64,000 bases of DNA from an uncultured Collinsella sp. (GTDB taxonomy: Bacteria > Actinomycetota > Coriobacteriia > Coriobacteriales > Coriobacteriaceae): assembly GCA_900540905.1 (NCBI GenBank), contig UQHR01000001.1, forward strand, positions 62,001 through 126,000. The letters are read 5' to 3'. Shown piece after piece: positions 42,047 to 50,866 of this stretch (position 1 is the first letter of the stretch; every line of letters starts with the position of its first letter). Position numbers and translations under genes: made by a program. Under the pieces are notes generated by a model. That model was given only the letters and a program-made list of their open reading frames with translations, had not been told where the DNA came from and made no database searches.

Positions 42047-43249
42047 ATGGACGCCAAGTTTACCGAGCTCGTCGAGCAGCTGAACGGCCTCGATTTTAAG
42101 GGCATGTACGGCAGCGACTTCCTGCACACCTGGGATAAGACCACCGATGAGCTCAAGGCGCTCTACATCGTCGCCGACGCCCTGCGCGAGCTGCGCGAGA
42201 ACAACGTTTCGTCCAAGATCTTCGATTCGGGTCTGGCCGTCTCCCTGTTCCGTGACAACTCCACCCGTACGCGCTTCTCCTTCTCTAAGGCAGCCAACCT
42301 GCTCGGCCTTGAGCTGCAGGACCTGGACGAGAAGAAGTCCCAGATCGCCCACGGCGAGACCGTCCGCGAGACCGCTACCATGATCTCCTTCATGGCCGAC
42401 GTCATCGGCATCCGCGACGACATGTACATCGGCAAGGGCGACGCCTACATGGCCGAGGTCTCCGAGTCTGTCCAGCAGGCCTACGAGGACGGCGTTCTGG
42501 ATCACCGCCCCACGCTCATCTCCCTGCAGTCCGATTCCGACCACCCCACGCAGTCCTCTGCCGACATGCTCTACCTCATCAACGAGTTTGGCGGCCTTGA
42601 GAACCTCAAGGGCAAGAAGGTTGCCGTCACCTGGGCCTATTCGCCCTCTTACGGCAAGCCGCTGTCCTGCCCGCAGTCGCTGATCAGCCTGCTGCCCCGC
42701 TTTGGCATGGACGTCACCCTGGCCCACCCCGAGGGCTATGACCTCATGCCCGAGGTCGTCGAGCGCGCCAAGGGCTATGCCGCCGAGTCCGGCACTACCT
42801 TTAAGCAGGTCAACACCATGGCCGAGGCCTTCGAGGGCGCCGACATCGTGATCCCCAAGAGCTGGGCTCCGTTTGCCGCCATGGAGAAGCGTACCAACCT
42901 GTACGCCGAGGGCGACGACGCCGGCATCGCAGCGCTCGAGAAGGAACTGCTCGCCCAGAACGCCACCCATCAGGACTGGTGCTCCACGACCGAACTCATG
43001 GAGAAGACCGCCAACGGCCAGGACACCATCTTTATGCACCCGCTGCCCGCCGACATCTCCGGTGTCTCCTGCGAGCACGGCGAGGTTAACGCCGACGTCT
43101 TCGACATGCACCGCGTGGGCATGTACAAGGAGGCCAGCTACAAGCCGTACGCCATCGCTGCCATGATGTTCCTGCAGAAGGTTGCCGATCCCGCCGCTAC
43201 CCTCAAGGCCCTCGACGAGCGTAACACCGCCCGTTGGCTCCAGGCCTAA
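42047..43249 (+). CDS. ygeW: YgeW-type carbamoyltransferase (knotted)
   Basis: 400 aa, aspartate/ornithine carbamoyltransferase superfamily. The carbamoyl-phosphate motif is DNSTRTRFS, the second motif MHPLPADISG (HPLP), with DVFDMHRVGMYKEA near the C-terminus. In urate/allantoin-type pathways such enzymes phosphorolyse a carbamoylated diaminopropionate (or oxamate-type) intermediate, giving carbamoyl phosphate for ATP synthesis. GGAAAGGA precedes ATG 42047; the upstream frame to 41861 carries no family sequence. Followed by a terminator. Confidence 0.94.
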   Translation: MDAKFTELVEQLNGLDFKGMYGSDFLHTWDKTTDELKALYIVADALRELRENNVSSKIFDSGLAVSLFRDNSTRTRFSFSKAANLLGLELQDLDEKKSQIAHGETVRETATMISFMADVIGIRDDMYIGKGDAYMAEVSESVQQAYEDGVLDHRPTLISLQSDSDHPTQSSADMLYLINEFGGLENLKGKKVAVTWAYSPSYGKPLSCPQSLISLLPRFGMDVTLAHPEGYDLMPEVVERAKGYAAESGTTFKQVNTMAEAFEGADIVIPKSWAPFAAMEKRTNLYAEGDDAGIAALEKELLAQNATHQDWCSTTELMEKTANGQDTIFMHPLPADISGVSCEHGEVNADVFDMHRVGMYKEASYKPYAIAAMMFLQKVADPAATLKALDERNTARWLQA

Positions 43250-43272
43250 AGCCGGGCTGAGGTAAGCCATGT

Positions 43273-43312
43273 AAAGGGGGCGCTCTGCCAACCGGCGGGG
43301 TGCCCCCTTTTT
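43273..43312 (+). terminator. Rho-independent terminator after ygeW
   Basis: AAAGGGGGC (43273-43281) pairs with GCCCCCTTT (43302-43310), and the T-run continues. Confidence 0.88.
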
Positions 43313-43399
43313 GCATCGTGGGCGTGCGGGATAAGCGCTTTCGATGTGGATGCCCGCGGCGCGAGTTATGGGTACGATGGTTTCAGGGGAGGTATCACC

Positions 43400-44014
43400 A
43401 TGAAACTTGGATGCGTCATTATGGCTTCGGGCGAGGGCAAGCGGTTTGGCTCTAACAAGATGCTTGCCGATATCTATGGCGAGCCGCTGATTGCCCGGAC
43501 CATCGATTCGGTTCCCCGGGGCTTTGACGTCGTGGTTTCGACGCGTTGGCCCGAGGTCGCTCAGATTTGCGAGGACAAGCATTGCCCGTGCGTGCTGCAC
43601 GACGGCGAGCTGCGCAGCGAAAGCGTCCGTGTGGGCCTTTCATGGGGAGTCGAACGCAACTGGAAAGGTTGCCTCTTTTTGCCGGGCGACCAGCCGCTCG
43701 TGAGTTCGGGTTCATTTGAGGCTATGGTTCGTGCGTTTGACGAGTGTGGCCGCAAACATCCGGTGCGTCTTGCGTGCAACGGTGAGCCTTCGAGCCCGGT
43801 GCTCTTTCCGGCGGAACTGCTCGATGCACTTATGTGTCTTGAGGGCAAGGACGGCGGCGGTTCGATCCTCAAGGACCGTACCGACGTGGTGCTGGTCGAG
43901 GCGCGTGCCTACGAGCTGTGGGACGTCGATACCGCCAAGGGACAGCAACGCATAACGGAGCATATCGCCGCCTGCTCGTATTTTGATCGCGTGGCCAACT
44001 GCATCAATCAATAA
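43400..44014 (+). CDS. mocA: MocA-type molybdenum cofactor nucleotidyltransferase
   Basis: 204 aa, GT-A-like nucleotidyltransferase (MobA/MocA family, E. coli YgfJ/MocA). The nucleotide loop is MASGEGKRFGSNKML and the metal-site motif LPGDQPLV. MocA makes molybdopterin cytosine dinucleotide, the cofactor form used by xanthine dehydrogenase-type enzymes. AGGGGAGG upstream of ATG 43400 decides the start against the longer open frame from 43346. It lies 9 bp before hyuA in the same transcript. Confidence 0.92.
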   Translation: MKLGCVIMASGEGKRFGSNKMLADIYGEPLIARTIDSVPRGFDVVVSTRWPEVAQICEDKHCPCVLHDGELRSESVRVGLSWGVERNWKGCLFLPGDQPLVSSGSFEAMVRAFDECGRKHPVRLACNGEPSSPVLFPAELLDALMCLEGKDGGGSILKDRTDVVLVEARAYELWDVDTAKGQQRITEHIAACSYFDRVANCINQ

Positions 44015-44023
44015 GGAGCAATT

Positions 44024-45391
44024 ATGATCATCATCAAAAACGGCGCGCTCGTGACGCCCCAGGGGCTTCGCCGCGCCGATCTTGCCATGGAGGGCGATAA
44101 GATTGTGCGGATTGCCGCGGCAATCGAGCCGGGCGAGGGCGATACCGTCCAGGACGCCACCGACTGTTGGGTGTTCCCCGGCTTTATCGACGGCCACACG
44201 CACATGCAGTGCTGGACTGGCATGGATTGGACGGCCGATAGCTTTGAGACCGGTACGCGTGCGGCTGCCTGCGGCGGTACGACGACCATCGTGGACTACG
44301 CGACGGCCGATCGCGGCGTGACCATGCCCGATGCCTTGGCCGAGTGGCATCGCCGCGCCGACGGAACCTGCACGGCCAACTACGCGTTTCATATGGCACT
44401 CGCCGAGTGGAATGAACGCAACCGCGCCGATCTTTCGGCCATGCGCGAGGCGGGCGTGTCGTCGTTTAAGACCTACTTTGCCTATGACCACCTGCGCCTG
44501 GACGACGCCGAGACGCTCGAGGTGCTGGAGGAACTCAAGCGCGTGGGCGGCATGCTCTGCGTGCATTGCGAGAACGGTACGCTGGTGAATGAACTGCAAA
44601 AGCGCGTGTACGAGCAGGGGATTCATGGGCCCGAGGGGCATGCGCTCAGCCGTCCGGACGTGTGCGAGGCCGAGGCCGTGAGTCGTCTGCTGTATCTGGC
44701 GCACTTAGCCGGGGACGCTCCAGTCAATGTGGTGCACCTTTCGACCAAGCTGGGTCTTGAGGCCATCCGTGCCGCCAAGGCGCGCGGGCAGAAGAATATC
44801 TATGTCGAGACCTGCCCTCAGTATCTGATGCTCGACGATACTTGCTATCTGGAGCAGGGCGAGGACGGCTTTGCGGGCGCCAAGTACGTGATGAGCCCGC
44901 CGCTGCGCCATGCCGGTGACCGTGCCGCGCTGCGCGAGGCGCTTGTGGCCGGCGAGATCGATACTATTGCGACCGATCATTGCAGCTTTAACCTGCACGG
45001 GCAAAAGGACCGCGGACGCGACGATTTCCGCGCGATTCCCAACGGCGGACCCGGCGTGGAGCATCGTCCTGTCGCGATCGCTACGAGCTTTGAGGGACAG
45101 CTGGGTCCCGAGGATCTGTGCCGCTTGATGAGCGAGAACCCGGCGCGCATCTTTGGCATGTATCCGCGTAAGGGCTGTCTTGCCGAGGGCGCCGATGCCG
45201 ACGTGTGCGTGTGGGATCCCAAGGCGCGCTGGACCATTAGCGCGGCGACGCAGCATCAGGCTGTGGACTACACGCCGCTCGAGGGTTTTGAGGCACATGG
45301 CCGCGCCAAGGCCGTGTTTGTGAACGGCGTGCTGGCGGCACGCGATGGCGAGCCCACCGGAGCCCAGCCCGGCCGCTACGTGCCCCGCTAG
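44024..45391 (+). CDS. hyuA: Hydantoinase / dihydropyrimidinase-like hydrolase (HyuA)
   Basis: 455 aa, binuclear-metal cyclic amidohydrolase. Metal ligands: DGHTHMQ, carbamylated Lys149 in SSFKTYFAYD, the His of CVHCENG and of VVHLSTK, and Asp in IATDHCSF. Corresponds to E. coli HyuA/YgeZ (D-phenylhydantoinase-like). In the purine cluster it is a good candidate for opening an imidazolone or hydantoin-type ring. AAGGAG precedes ATG 44024. It is the last forward gene before the palindrome at 45412 and the convergent yqeC. Confidence 0.93.
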   Translation: MIIIKNGALVTPQGLRRADLAMEGDKIVRIAAAIEPGEGDTVQDATDCWVFPGFIDGHTHMQCWTGMDWTADSFETGTRAAACGGTTTIVDYATADRGVTMPDALAEWHRRADGTCTANYAFHMALAEWNERNRADLSAMREAGVSSFKTYFAYDHLRLDDAETLEVLEELKRVGGMLCVHCENGTLVNELQKRVYEQGIHGPEGHALSRPDVCEAEAVSRLLYLAHLAGDAPVNVVHLSTKLGLEAIRAAKARGQKNIYVETCPQYLMLDDTCYLEQGEDGFAGAKYVMSPPLRHAGDRAALREALVAGEIDTIATDHCSFNLHGQKDRGRDDFRAIPNGGPGVEHRPVAIATSFEGQLGPEDLCRLMSENPARIFGMYPRKGCLAEGADADVCVWDPKARWTISAATQHQAVDYTPLEGFEAHGRAKAVFVNGVLAARDGEPTGAQPGRYVPR

Positions 45392-45411
45392 CAGCAAAGA
45401 TGCCGTGTCCC

Positions 45412-45490
45412 CTCCTCAGTTGCGGTGAAATACGGACTGTTTGCGGCCGTCGGGCGGCCAAACAGTCCGTATTTCACCGCAACTGAGGAG
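45412..45490. repeat. Palindromic element C1
   Basis: 45412-45442 and 45460-45490 are complementary essentially throughout, and GGCCG/CGGCC continue the stem at the loop. Its core (TTGCGGTGAAATACGGACTG) recurs at 48204-48270. It lies between the convergent hyuA and yqeC genes. Confidence 0.9.
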
Positions 45491-45500
45491 ATGGGGCCGG

Positions 45501-46235
45501 CTACTTGAGGCTGCTGGCGACGACGGGGCGGTCGAGAGCTGCCTCGAAGCGGTCGGCCATCGTGGGGTCGCTGAGCGTGTCGACTTGGTTGAGCATGATG
45601 CGGGCATTGTTGAGGTTCAGCATCCGCAGCTCGGCATTGAGCACCTGGGCGACGCGCTCTGGGGTGGCAGTGTCGGTGAGCTCGCAGCCGCAACGCTCGC
45701 AAAAGAGCTCGGGGCGGTGGACAACCTCGGCGACGGGTTTGCCCAGTCCCGAGGCGCCGACGACCCAGACAACGTTTGCCGTGGCGGCGGGAATTACCGG
45801 CTCCCAGGCGGCATGCGCCTTGAGCGGGAGCCGCTTACTGCCGTCCGCCTCGGCCAGGACGTAGTCAAAGCGCTGCGCCAGCTGGTCGAGCGGCTCGGCA
45901 GGGGAGGAGAGCTTGCCCGTCTCCGGGTCCAAAATACCCGCCTGGCAGATACTTCCGCGGCTCATGCCAGCGCATGCCTCGCAGGTGCAGCCGGGAACAT
46001 GCAGGGCCCCCGGCTTCCAAGGCGCGGCGTCCAGACGACGGCCCGACCCGTCCCATGGCACGCCGGCGACGGGGAACATATGCGTGGTGGTGCAGAGGAG
46101 CACGCGGTCGCCAGCGCGCATAAGCTCAAGGCCGAGCGTCTTTAGCAAGGTCGACTTGCCGCCGCTGCCGATAATCGCGGTAATGCCCGGCTCGATCCTG
46201 AGCGCCGAGGCAAGATTGCCGCTAACCGTTTCCAT
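45501..46235 (-). CDS. yqeC: YqeC family selenium-dependent hydroxylase accessory protein
   Basis: 244 aa. Nucleotide-binding loop AIIGSGGKSTLL near residue 22, CTTTHMF, then a cysteine-rich insert (CTCEACAGMSRGSICQAG) and LAEADGSKRLPLKAH, all typical of YqeC. YqeC is linked by genome context to selenium-dependent molybdenum hydroxylases (with YqeB), and its exact reaction is unproven. It is divergent from yqeB across 102 bp with a TATAAT at 46249-46254, and convergent to hyuA. Confidence 0.9.
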   Translation of the reverse strand: METVSGNLASALRIEPGITAIIGSGGKSTLLKTLGLELMRAGDRVLLCTTTHMFPVAGVPWDGSGRRLDAAPWKPGALHVPGCTCEACAGMSRGSICQAGILDPETGKLSSPAEPLDQLAQRFDYVLAEADGSKRLPLKAHAAWEPVIPAATANVVWVVGASGLGKPVAEVVHRPELFCERCGCELTDTATPERVAQVLNAELRMLNLNNARIMLNQVDTLSDPTMADRFEAALDRPVVASSLK

Positions 46236-46248
46236 CTGTTCACCGCCG

Positions 46249-46254
46249 TATAAT
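46249..46254. promoter_or_regulatory. Candidate -10 in the yqeC/yqeB divergent region
   Basis: TATAAT with an AT-rich downstream stretch; the reverse strand reads TATTATAC, so divergent promoters may overlap. The -35 elements are weak. Confidence 0.4.
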
Positions 46255-46337
46255 ACTGTGATAATAAATAATCATCAGAGTAGCGGTCGAACCGCTTTTG
46301 CTCTGCTCAAACCGTAGCACAGGGAGGTGCCTCGGGA

Positions 46338-47132
46338 ATGCTCGTTTATGTTCGCGGCGCCGGCGATATCGCCACGGGCGTCGCCGCTCGCTTGGTGCGC
46401 GCCGGCGTGTCGGTCGTCATGGCCGATATCGCGGTCCCCACGTGCATCCGTCGCACAGTCAGTTTTTGCGAGGCCATTCGCTTGGGCGAGGTCCAGGTCG
46501 AGGGCATTCGCGCCCGCTTGGCGCAGACGTCGGCCGAGGCGCTTGAGATTACCGAGGCGGGGGATGTCGCCGTGGTGGTGGACCCCCAGGCACAGATGCT
46601 CGACGAACTGAAGCCCGCGGCTGTGGTCGACGCGATTCTGGCCAAGCGCAATCTGGGTACCACGCGCGACATGGCTCCTGCCGTCATTGCAGTAGGGCCG
46701 GGCTTTACCGCGCCGGTTGATTGCGACGCCGTGGTCGAGACCATGCGCGGGCATTTCCTGGGCCGTGTCATTACCCAAGGTTCACCCCAGCCCAACACGG
46801 GCGTGCCGGGCATTATCGCTGACTATGGCAAAGAGCGTGTTATCCACAGCCCCGCCGCCGGCGTGTTTCGGTCCGACCGCGCAATCGGCGACATCGTGCG
46901 CGCCGGAGACGTGATTGGCTACGCGGGCGATACGCCCATGCGCACGCAGATCGATGGCTGTCTGCGCGGGCTTTTGGCGAACGGCGTGCAGGTGACCGAG
47001 GGCTTTAAATGCGCCGATGTCGATCCGCGCGGCGATGCCAGCTATATCAACTACATTTCGGACAAGGCGACGTCGGTCGGCGGCGGCGTGCTCGAGGCAC
47101 TCGCTATGCTCACCGATATCTTTAGAGGATAG
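46338..47132 (+). CDS. yqeB: YqeB family selenium-dependent molybdenum hydroxylase system protein
   Basis: 264 aa. Begins MLVYVRGAGDIATGVAARLVRAG, a Rossmann-like glycine-rich start, and continues with the YqeB-specific VITQGSPQPNTGVPG and SPAAGVFRS segments. YqeB genes co-occur with selenium-dependent molybdenum hydroxylases (with selD) and are thought to help insert or supply the labile selenium. GGGAGGTG precedes ATG 46338. The XdhC-like gene follows 9 bp later. Confidence 0.92.
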   Translation: MLVYVRGAGDIATGVAARLVRAGVSVVMADIAVPTCIRRTVSFCEAIRLGEVQVEGIRARLAQTSAEALEITEAGDVAVVVDPQAQMLDELKPAAVVDAILAKRNLGTTRDMAPAVIAVGPGFTAPVDCDAVVETMRGHFLGRVITQGSPQPNTGVPGIIADYGKERVIHSPAAGVFRSDRAIGDIVRAGDVIGYAGDTPMRTQIDGCLRGLLANGVQVTEGFKCADVDPRGDASYINYISDKATSVGGGVLEALAMLTDIFRG

Positions 47133-47141
47133 AAGGCGGCA

Positions 47142-48185
47142 ATGGAAAAGCTCGATGTTGTGAATGCGGCGCTTGCCGCCCTGCGTGCTGGCGAGACGTG
47201 CGAGCTCGTGGTCGTGGCCGGCACGGCGGGGTCGTCGCCGCGCGGCGTGGGCGCCTGGATGGTCGTCTTTGCCGACGGTAGCCAGGCGGGCACCATCGGC
47301 GGCGGCAAGATCGAGCTCTTTGCGCTGGACGAGGCGCGAGAGCTGCTGGCCGCGGGGCAATCGCGTCTAGTCCGCTACACCATGGGCGGCGAGAACTCCG
47401 ATACCGGCATGATCTGCGGCGGAGCCATCTGCCTGTGCTATCTGCATCTGGATGCGACCCAGGCACCGTTGTTCCAGGAAATTGCCGACATCTTGGTCTA
47501 TCGACGCATCGGCGACTTCGTCATCGACTTTGAGCCGTTTATCGCGAGCGCGCTCGAGGGCGATGTGGCCGAGTACCATGGCGAGGAATCGCGCCGCACC
47601 ATTGCGGGCTGCCCCGGGCTTTCGCTGGTGGAGGAGGGGAGTAGGGTCACCTACACCAACGCGGCCTCCGAGATTCCCGCGGCGCACGTCGAGACGCTCT
47701 GCCCCGAGGGCCTGACCTACATCTTTGGCTGCGGACACGTGGGCGCCGCGACGGCGCGCGTGCTCACGGCGGCGGGCTTTGCCGTCGTGGCCTGCGATGA
47801 CCGCCCCGGCACGTTGACGCCCGAATGGGTGCCCGGTGTCTACGATCGTCGCCTGGTCGATTACAAGAACCTGAGCGAGCAGTGCCCCATCGGTCCGCGC
47901 GACTTGGTGGTCGTCGCCACGGCGGGTCACAAATCTGATCTCGACGTGGTGATTCAGGCTATGCGTGCCAAACCCGCCTATCTGGGTTGCTTGGGCTCGC
48001 GCCGCAAGACGGCCTTTGTGCGTGCCCGCCTGGAGCAGGAAGGCTTTACGCAGGACCAGATCGACGAGCTGCGCCTTCCGATCGGCGTTGCCATCGAGGC
48101 AGAGGACCCCGAGGAGATCGCCATCTCCATCGCCGCCGAGATGATCCACCTGCGCCGCACCCAACTCGTTCCCCGCAAGCGCTAA
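47142..48185 (+). CDS. xdhC: XdhC/CoxI family molybdenum-enzyme maturation protein
   Basis: 347 aa. N-terminal XdhC_CoxI domain (VVVAGTAGSSPRGVGAWMVV ... GTIGGGKIE; MICGGAICLCYL) and C-terminal Rossmann XdhC_C domain (YIFGCGHVGAATARVLTAAGFAVVACDDRPG; YLGCLGSRRKTAFV). XdhC binds Moco, helps its sulfuration and delivers it to xanthine dehydrogenase; the target here should be the enzyme at 31155. Last gene of the purine block; palindrome C2 follows. Confidence 0.93.
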   Translation: MEKLDVVNAALAALRAGETCELVVVAGTAGSSPRGVGAWMVVFADGSQAGTIGGGKIELFALDEARELLAAGQSRLVRYTMGGENSDTGMICGGAICLCYLHLDATQAPLFQEIADILVYRRIGDFVIDFEPFIASALEGDVAEYHGEESRRTIAGCPGLSLVEEGSRVTYTNAASEIPAAHVETLCPEGLTYIFGCGHVGAATARVLTAAGFAVVACDDRPGTLTPEWVPGVYDRRLVDYKNLSEQCPIGPRDLVVVATAGHKSDLDVVIQAMRAKPAYLGCLGSRRKTAFVRARLEQEGFTQDQIDELRLPIGVAIEAEDPEEIAISIAAEMIHLRRTQLVPRKR

Positions 48186-48203
48186 TCGCATCCCCACCAA
48201 TTA

Positions 48204-48270
48204 AGTTGCGGTGAAATACGGACTGTTTAAGCCTGTTAGGCCGCCAAACAGTCCCTATTTCACCGCAACT
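48204..48270. repeat. Palindromic element C2
   Basis: 48204-48228 and 48246-48270 form a stem with one mismatch and a 17-nt loop. The arms repeat the core of element C1 (45412-45490), so the same palindrome flanks yqeC-yqeB-xdhC on both sides. Confidence 0.88.
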
Positions 48271-48331
48271 GCTTCTTGGGACCCATTTGTGCGGGGGAGT
48301 TGTGGAGTTGTGCAGGCAGACGAGGTTTTTC

Positions 48332-48360
48332 TGGAAATACGCTCACGATGCGCGTATAGT
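48332..48360 (+). promoter_or_regulatory. Candidate promoter of the rplE operon
   Basis: TGGAAA (48332-48337), 17 bp, TATAGT (48355-48360), 138 bp before rplE. The leader between contains GCACG/CGTGC pairing (about 48438-48473). Since rplE is cut off from rplX here, a promoter is required. Confidence 0.5.
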
Positions 48361-48497
48361 ACCGATTGTTTTGTCGGCTCCTGCTGCGTCGAGTCCAAAC
48401 CGCAAAATGCCATGAGCGGCGCGGATGCAGCCAGGAGGCACGAGGACAACCCATCGTGGCCACGCCCCGTGCTTAAAACCCCAAGAAGGAGTGAACA

Positions 48498-49055
48498 ATG
48501 GCAGAAGAGAAGTATGTGCCGCGTCTGAAGACCAAGTACAACAACGAGGTCAAGCAGCAGCTTCAGGACAAGTTCCAGTACGAGAACGTCATGATGATCC
48601 CCAAGTTTGAGAAGATCGTCGTGAACATGGGTGTCGGCGAGGCCGCTACCGATTCCAAGGCCATCGACGGTGCCGTGCGCGACCTGCGCGCCATCACCGG
48701 ACAGCAGCCGATGATCACCCGTGCCCGTAAGTCCATCGCTACCTTCCGCCTGCGCGCTGGTATGCCGATCGGCTGCAAGGTTACCCTGCGTGGCGACCGT
48801 ATGTGGGAGTTCTTCGATCGTCTGACCTCCGTCGCGATCCCCCGTATCCGCGACTTCCGCGGCATTTCCGCCAAGAGCTTCGACGGCCGTGGTAACTTCT
48901 CCATGGGCGTCACCGAGCAGCTCATCTTCCCCGAGATCGACTTCGACTCCGTCGATCACCAGCGTGGTATGGACATCACTTTCGTGACCACCGCCAACAC
49001 CGATGAGGAGGCCAAGGCCCTTCTGGACGCCTTCGGTTTCCCGTTCAAGAAATAG
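48498..49055 (+). CDS. rplE: 50S ribosomal protein L5
   Basis: 185 aa. Binds 5S rRNA and helper helices of 23S. Family sequence: [57 protein letters not shown], and [35 protein letters not shown] precedes the ATG. Unusually it is not next to rplX, which lies 33 kb upstream. The hairpin AAGCGCCG/CGGCGCTT (49071-49100) follows. Confidence 0.98.
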   Translation: MAEEKYVPRLKTKYNNEVKQQLQDKFQYENVMMIPKFEKIVVNMGVGEAATDSKAIDGAVRDLRAITGQQPMITRARKSIATFRLRAGMPIGCKVTLRGDRMWEFFDRLTSVAIPRIRDFRGISAKSFDGRGNFSMGVTEQLIFPEIDFDSVDHQRGMDITFVTTANTDEEAKALLDAFGFPFKK

Positions 49056-49070
49056 GTTCACCTGCCCTAT

Positions 49071-49100
49071 AAGCGCCGTTCCCACAAGGGGGCGGCGCTT
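49071..49100 (+). other. Hairpin between rplE and rpsN
   Basis: AAGCGCCG (49071-49078)/CGGCGCTT (49093-49100) without a T-run; probably an mRNA structure rather than a terminator. Confidence 0.45.
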
Positions 49101-49134
49101 GGGGCGAACAATACTCTATGTGAGGAGGATATAA

Positions 49135-49320
49135 GTGGCTAAGACATCGATGATCGTCAAGTGCAATCGCAAGCAGAAGTTCTCTACTCGTGAGTACACG
49201 CGCTGCCAGCGCTGCGGCCGTCCGCACTCTGTGTACCGCAAGTTCGGCCTGTGCCGTGTCTGCTTCCGTGAGCTTGCACTCAAGGGCGAGCTTCCCGGCG
49301 TTAAGAAGGCCAGCTGGTAA
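49135..49320 (+). CDS. rpsN: 30S ribosomal protein S14, type Z (zinc)
   Basis: 61 aa, the short zinc-binding form. Two CxxC pairs (CQRC; CRVC) bind Zn; [14 protein letters not shown] is characteristic. Start is GTG 49135 with GGAGGATATAA. Many Gram-positives carry this form (rpsZ) for normal growth and a zinc-free form for zinc limitation; only the zinc form is seen here. Next gene, rpsH, follows a 119-bp gap that has no evident signal beyond the AAGGAGAA ribosome-binding site. Confidence 0.97.
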   Translation: MAKTSMIVKCNRKQKFSTREYTRCQRCGRPHSVYRKFGLCRVCFRELALKGELPGVKKASW

Positions 49321-49439
49321 GTCACTACCAGCGTTTCAAGCATCCGTTTGGAACAGGGAAAACGCGCTAGTTAGGCTTTGCCGTTAAGGGCGGTGAAGAA
49401 CCAAGAGCACGTGTTCATCAAGAACGAAGGAGAATCTGT

Positions 49440-49838
49440 ATGAACCTTACAGACCCGATCGCAGATATGCTTACGCGCATCCGTAACGCTAACTCTGTGA
49501 ACAAGGCCACGGTCTCCATGCCGAGCAGCAAGAAGCTCGTCGAGATCGCTCGTGTTCTGCACGAGGAGGGCTACATCGAGGGCTACGATGTCGAGGACAC
49601 CGTTCCCCAGAAGACTCTGCACATCACGCTTAAGTATGGTCCAAAGAAGGCTAAGGTCATCAACGGCATCCGCCGCATTTCCAAGCCGGGCCTGCGTAAG
49701 TACACCGGCGTTGCCGACATGCCCCGCGTCCGCGGTGGCCTTGGTACCGCCATTATTTCCACCAGCCATGGCGTCATGACCGACCGCGATGCTCGCAAGC
49801 ACAACGTCGGCGGCGAGATCATCGCTTACGTCTGGTAA
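49440..49838 (+). CDS. rpsH: 30S ribosomal protein S8
   Basis: 132 aa. It begins [18 protein letters not shown] and ends [34 protein letters not shown], both diagnostic. S8 binds the central domain of 16S rRNA and in E. coli represses the spc operon by binding rplE mRNA; whether it does so here is unknown. Ribosome-binding site AAGGAGAATCTGT. Confidence 0.98.
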   Translation: MNLTDPIADMLTRIRNANSVNKATVSMPSSKKLVEIARVLHEEGYIEGYDVEDTVPQKTLHITLKYGPKKAKVINGIRRISKPGLRKYTGVADMPRVRGGLGTAIISTSHGVMTDRDARKHNVGGEIIAYVW

Positions 49839-49871
49839 TTCGCTCGGTAGGTAGAAGGAAAGGAGATCACC

Positions 49872-50408
49872 GTGTCTCGTATCGGTAATAAGCCTGTCCA
49901 GATTCCCGCCGGAGTCGAAGTGGCAGTCAACGGCAACAACGTTGTCGTCAAGGGCCCCAAGGGCCAGCTCGAGCTCGATGTCTTTGAGAAGCTCGCTATC
50001 AACGTCGAGGACAATGTCCTCACCGTTTCCCGTCCCGACGACGAGCGTGAGACCCGTGCCCGCCACGGCCTCACTCGCGCCCTCATCCACAACATGGTTG
50101 TTGGCGTTTCCGAGGGCTTCGAGAAGAAGCTCGAGCTCGCCGGCGTCGGTTACCGCGTGCAGCAGAAGGGCAAGAACCTCGAGTTCTCCCTGGGCTTCTC
50201 GCACCCCGTGATCGTCGAGGCTCCCGAGGGCATCACCTTCGAGGTTCCCGACAACACCCACGTGAACGTCAAGGGTATCAACAAGCAGCAGGTCGGTCAG
50301 ATCGCCGCTGAGATCCGCGGCCATCGTCCTCCCGAGCCTTACAAGGGCAAGGGTATCCACTACGTTGGCGAGCACATCCGCCGCAAGCTGGGTAAGGCCG
50401 CCAAGTAG
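49872..50408 (+). CDS. rplF: 50S ribosomal protein L6
   Basis: 178 aa, two L6-fold domains. It begins [16 protein letters not shown]; the C-terminal signature is [21 protein letters not shown]. Start is GTG 49872 with a strong GAAAGGAGATCACC. It lies 33 bp after rpsH. After it comes a hairpin (50434-50455) before rplR. Confidence 0.98.
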   Translation: MSRIGNKPVQIPAGVEVAVNGNNVVVKGPKGQLELDVFEKLAINVEDNVLTVSRPDDERETRARHGLTRALIHNMVVGVSEGFEKKLELAGVGYRVQQKGKNLEFSLGFSHPVIVEAPEGITFEVPDNTHVNVKGINKQQVGQIAAEIRGHRPPEPYKGKGIHYVGEHIRRKLGKAAK

Positions 50409-50433
50409 TCGTAACCGACTCACTCGCATAAGA

Positions 50434-50455
50434 CCAGCACCCCGTCAGGTGCTGG
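50434..50455 (+). other. Hairpin between rplF and rplR
   Basis: CCAGCACC (50434-50441)/GGTGCTGG (50448-50455). The T-run CTTTTT comes 11 bases later, too far for a classic terminator, so it may be an attenuator or a stabilising structure. Confidence 0.45.
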
Positions 50456-50483
50456 CAAGATCAACCTTTTTAGGAGTTTACGT

Positions 50484-50852
50484 ATGAACAAGCATAAGGC
50501 GAAGCTGGAAGGCCTCAAGCGTCGTCAGCGTCGTGTTCGCGGCAAGGTCTCGGGTACCTCCGAGCGTCCGCGTCTTCGCGTGACCCGTACTAACGCCAAC
50601 ATCTATGCCCAGATCATCGACGACAGCAAGGGCTCCAGCCTGACGCTCGTCTCTGCCTCGACCCTCGAGGCCGAGTTCAAGGGCACCCACACCTCGAACA
50701 AGGAGGCTGCGGAGAAGGTCGGTCAGCTCGTTGGCAAGCGCGCCATCGAGGCCGGCATCACCAAGGTCGCCTTCGATCGCGGTGGCCGTATCTACCATGG
50801 CCGCGTCAAGGCCCTCGCCGACGGTGCTCGTGCCGCCGGTCTCGAGTTCTAG
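50484..50852 (+). CDS. rplR: 50S ribosomal protein L18
   Basis: 122 aa, 5S rRNA-binding protein. Family sequence: [29 protein letters not shown]-type ([12 protein letters not shown]) and [28 protein letters not shown] at the C-terminus. AGGAGTTTACGT upstream of the ATG. The rpsE start is 15 bp on, with GGAGGT at the rplR stop. Confidence 0.97.
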   Translation: MNKHKAKLEGLKRRQRRVRGKVSGTSERPRLRVTRTNANIYAQIIDDSKGSSLTLVSASTLEAEFKGTHTSNKEAAEKVGQLVGKRAIEAGITKVAFDRGGRIYHGRVKALADGARAAGLEF

Positions 50853-50866
50853 GAGGTATGTAGCAC

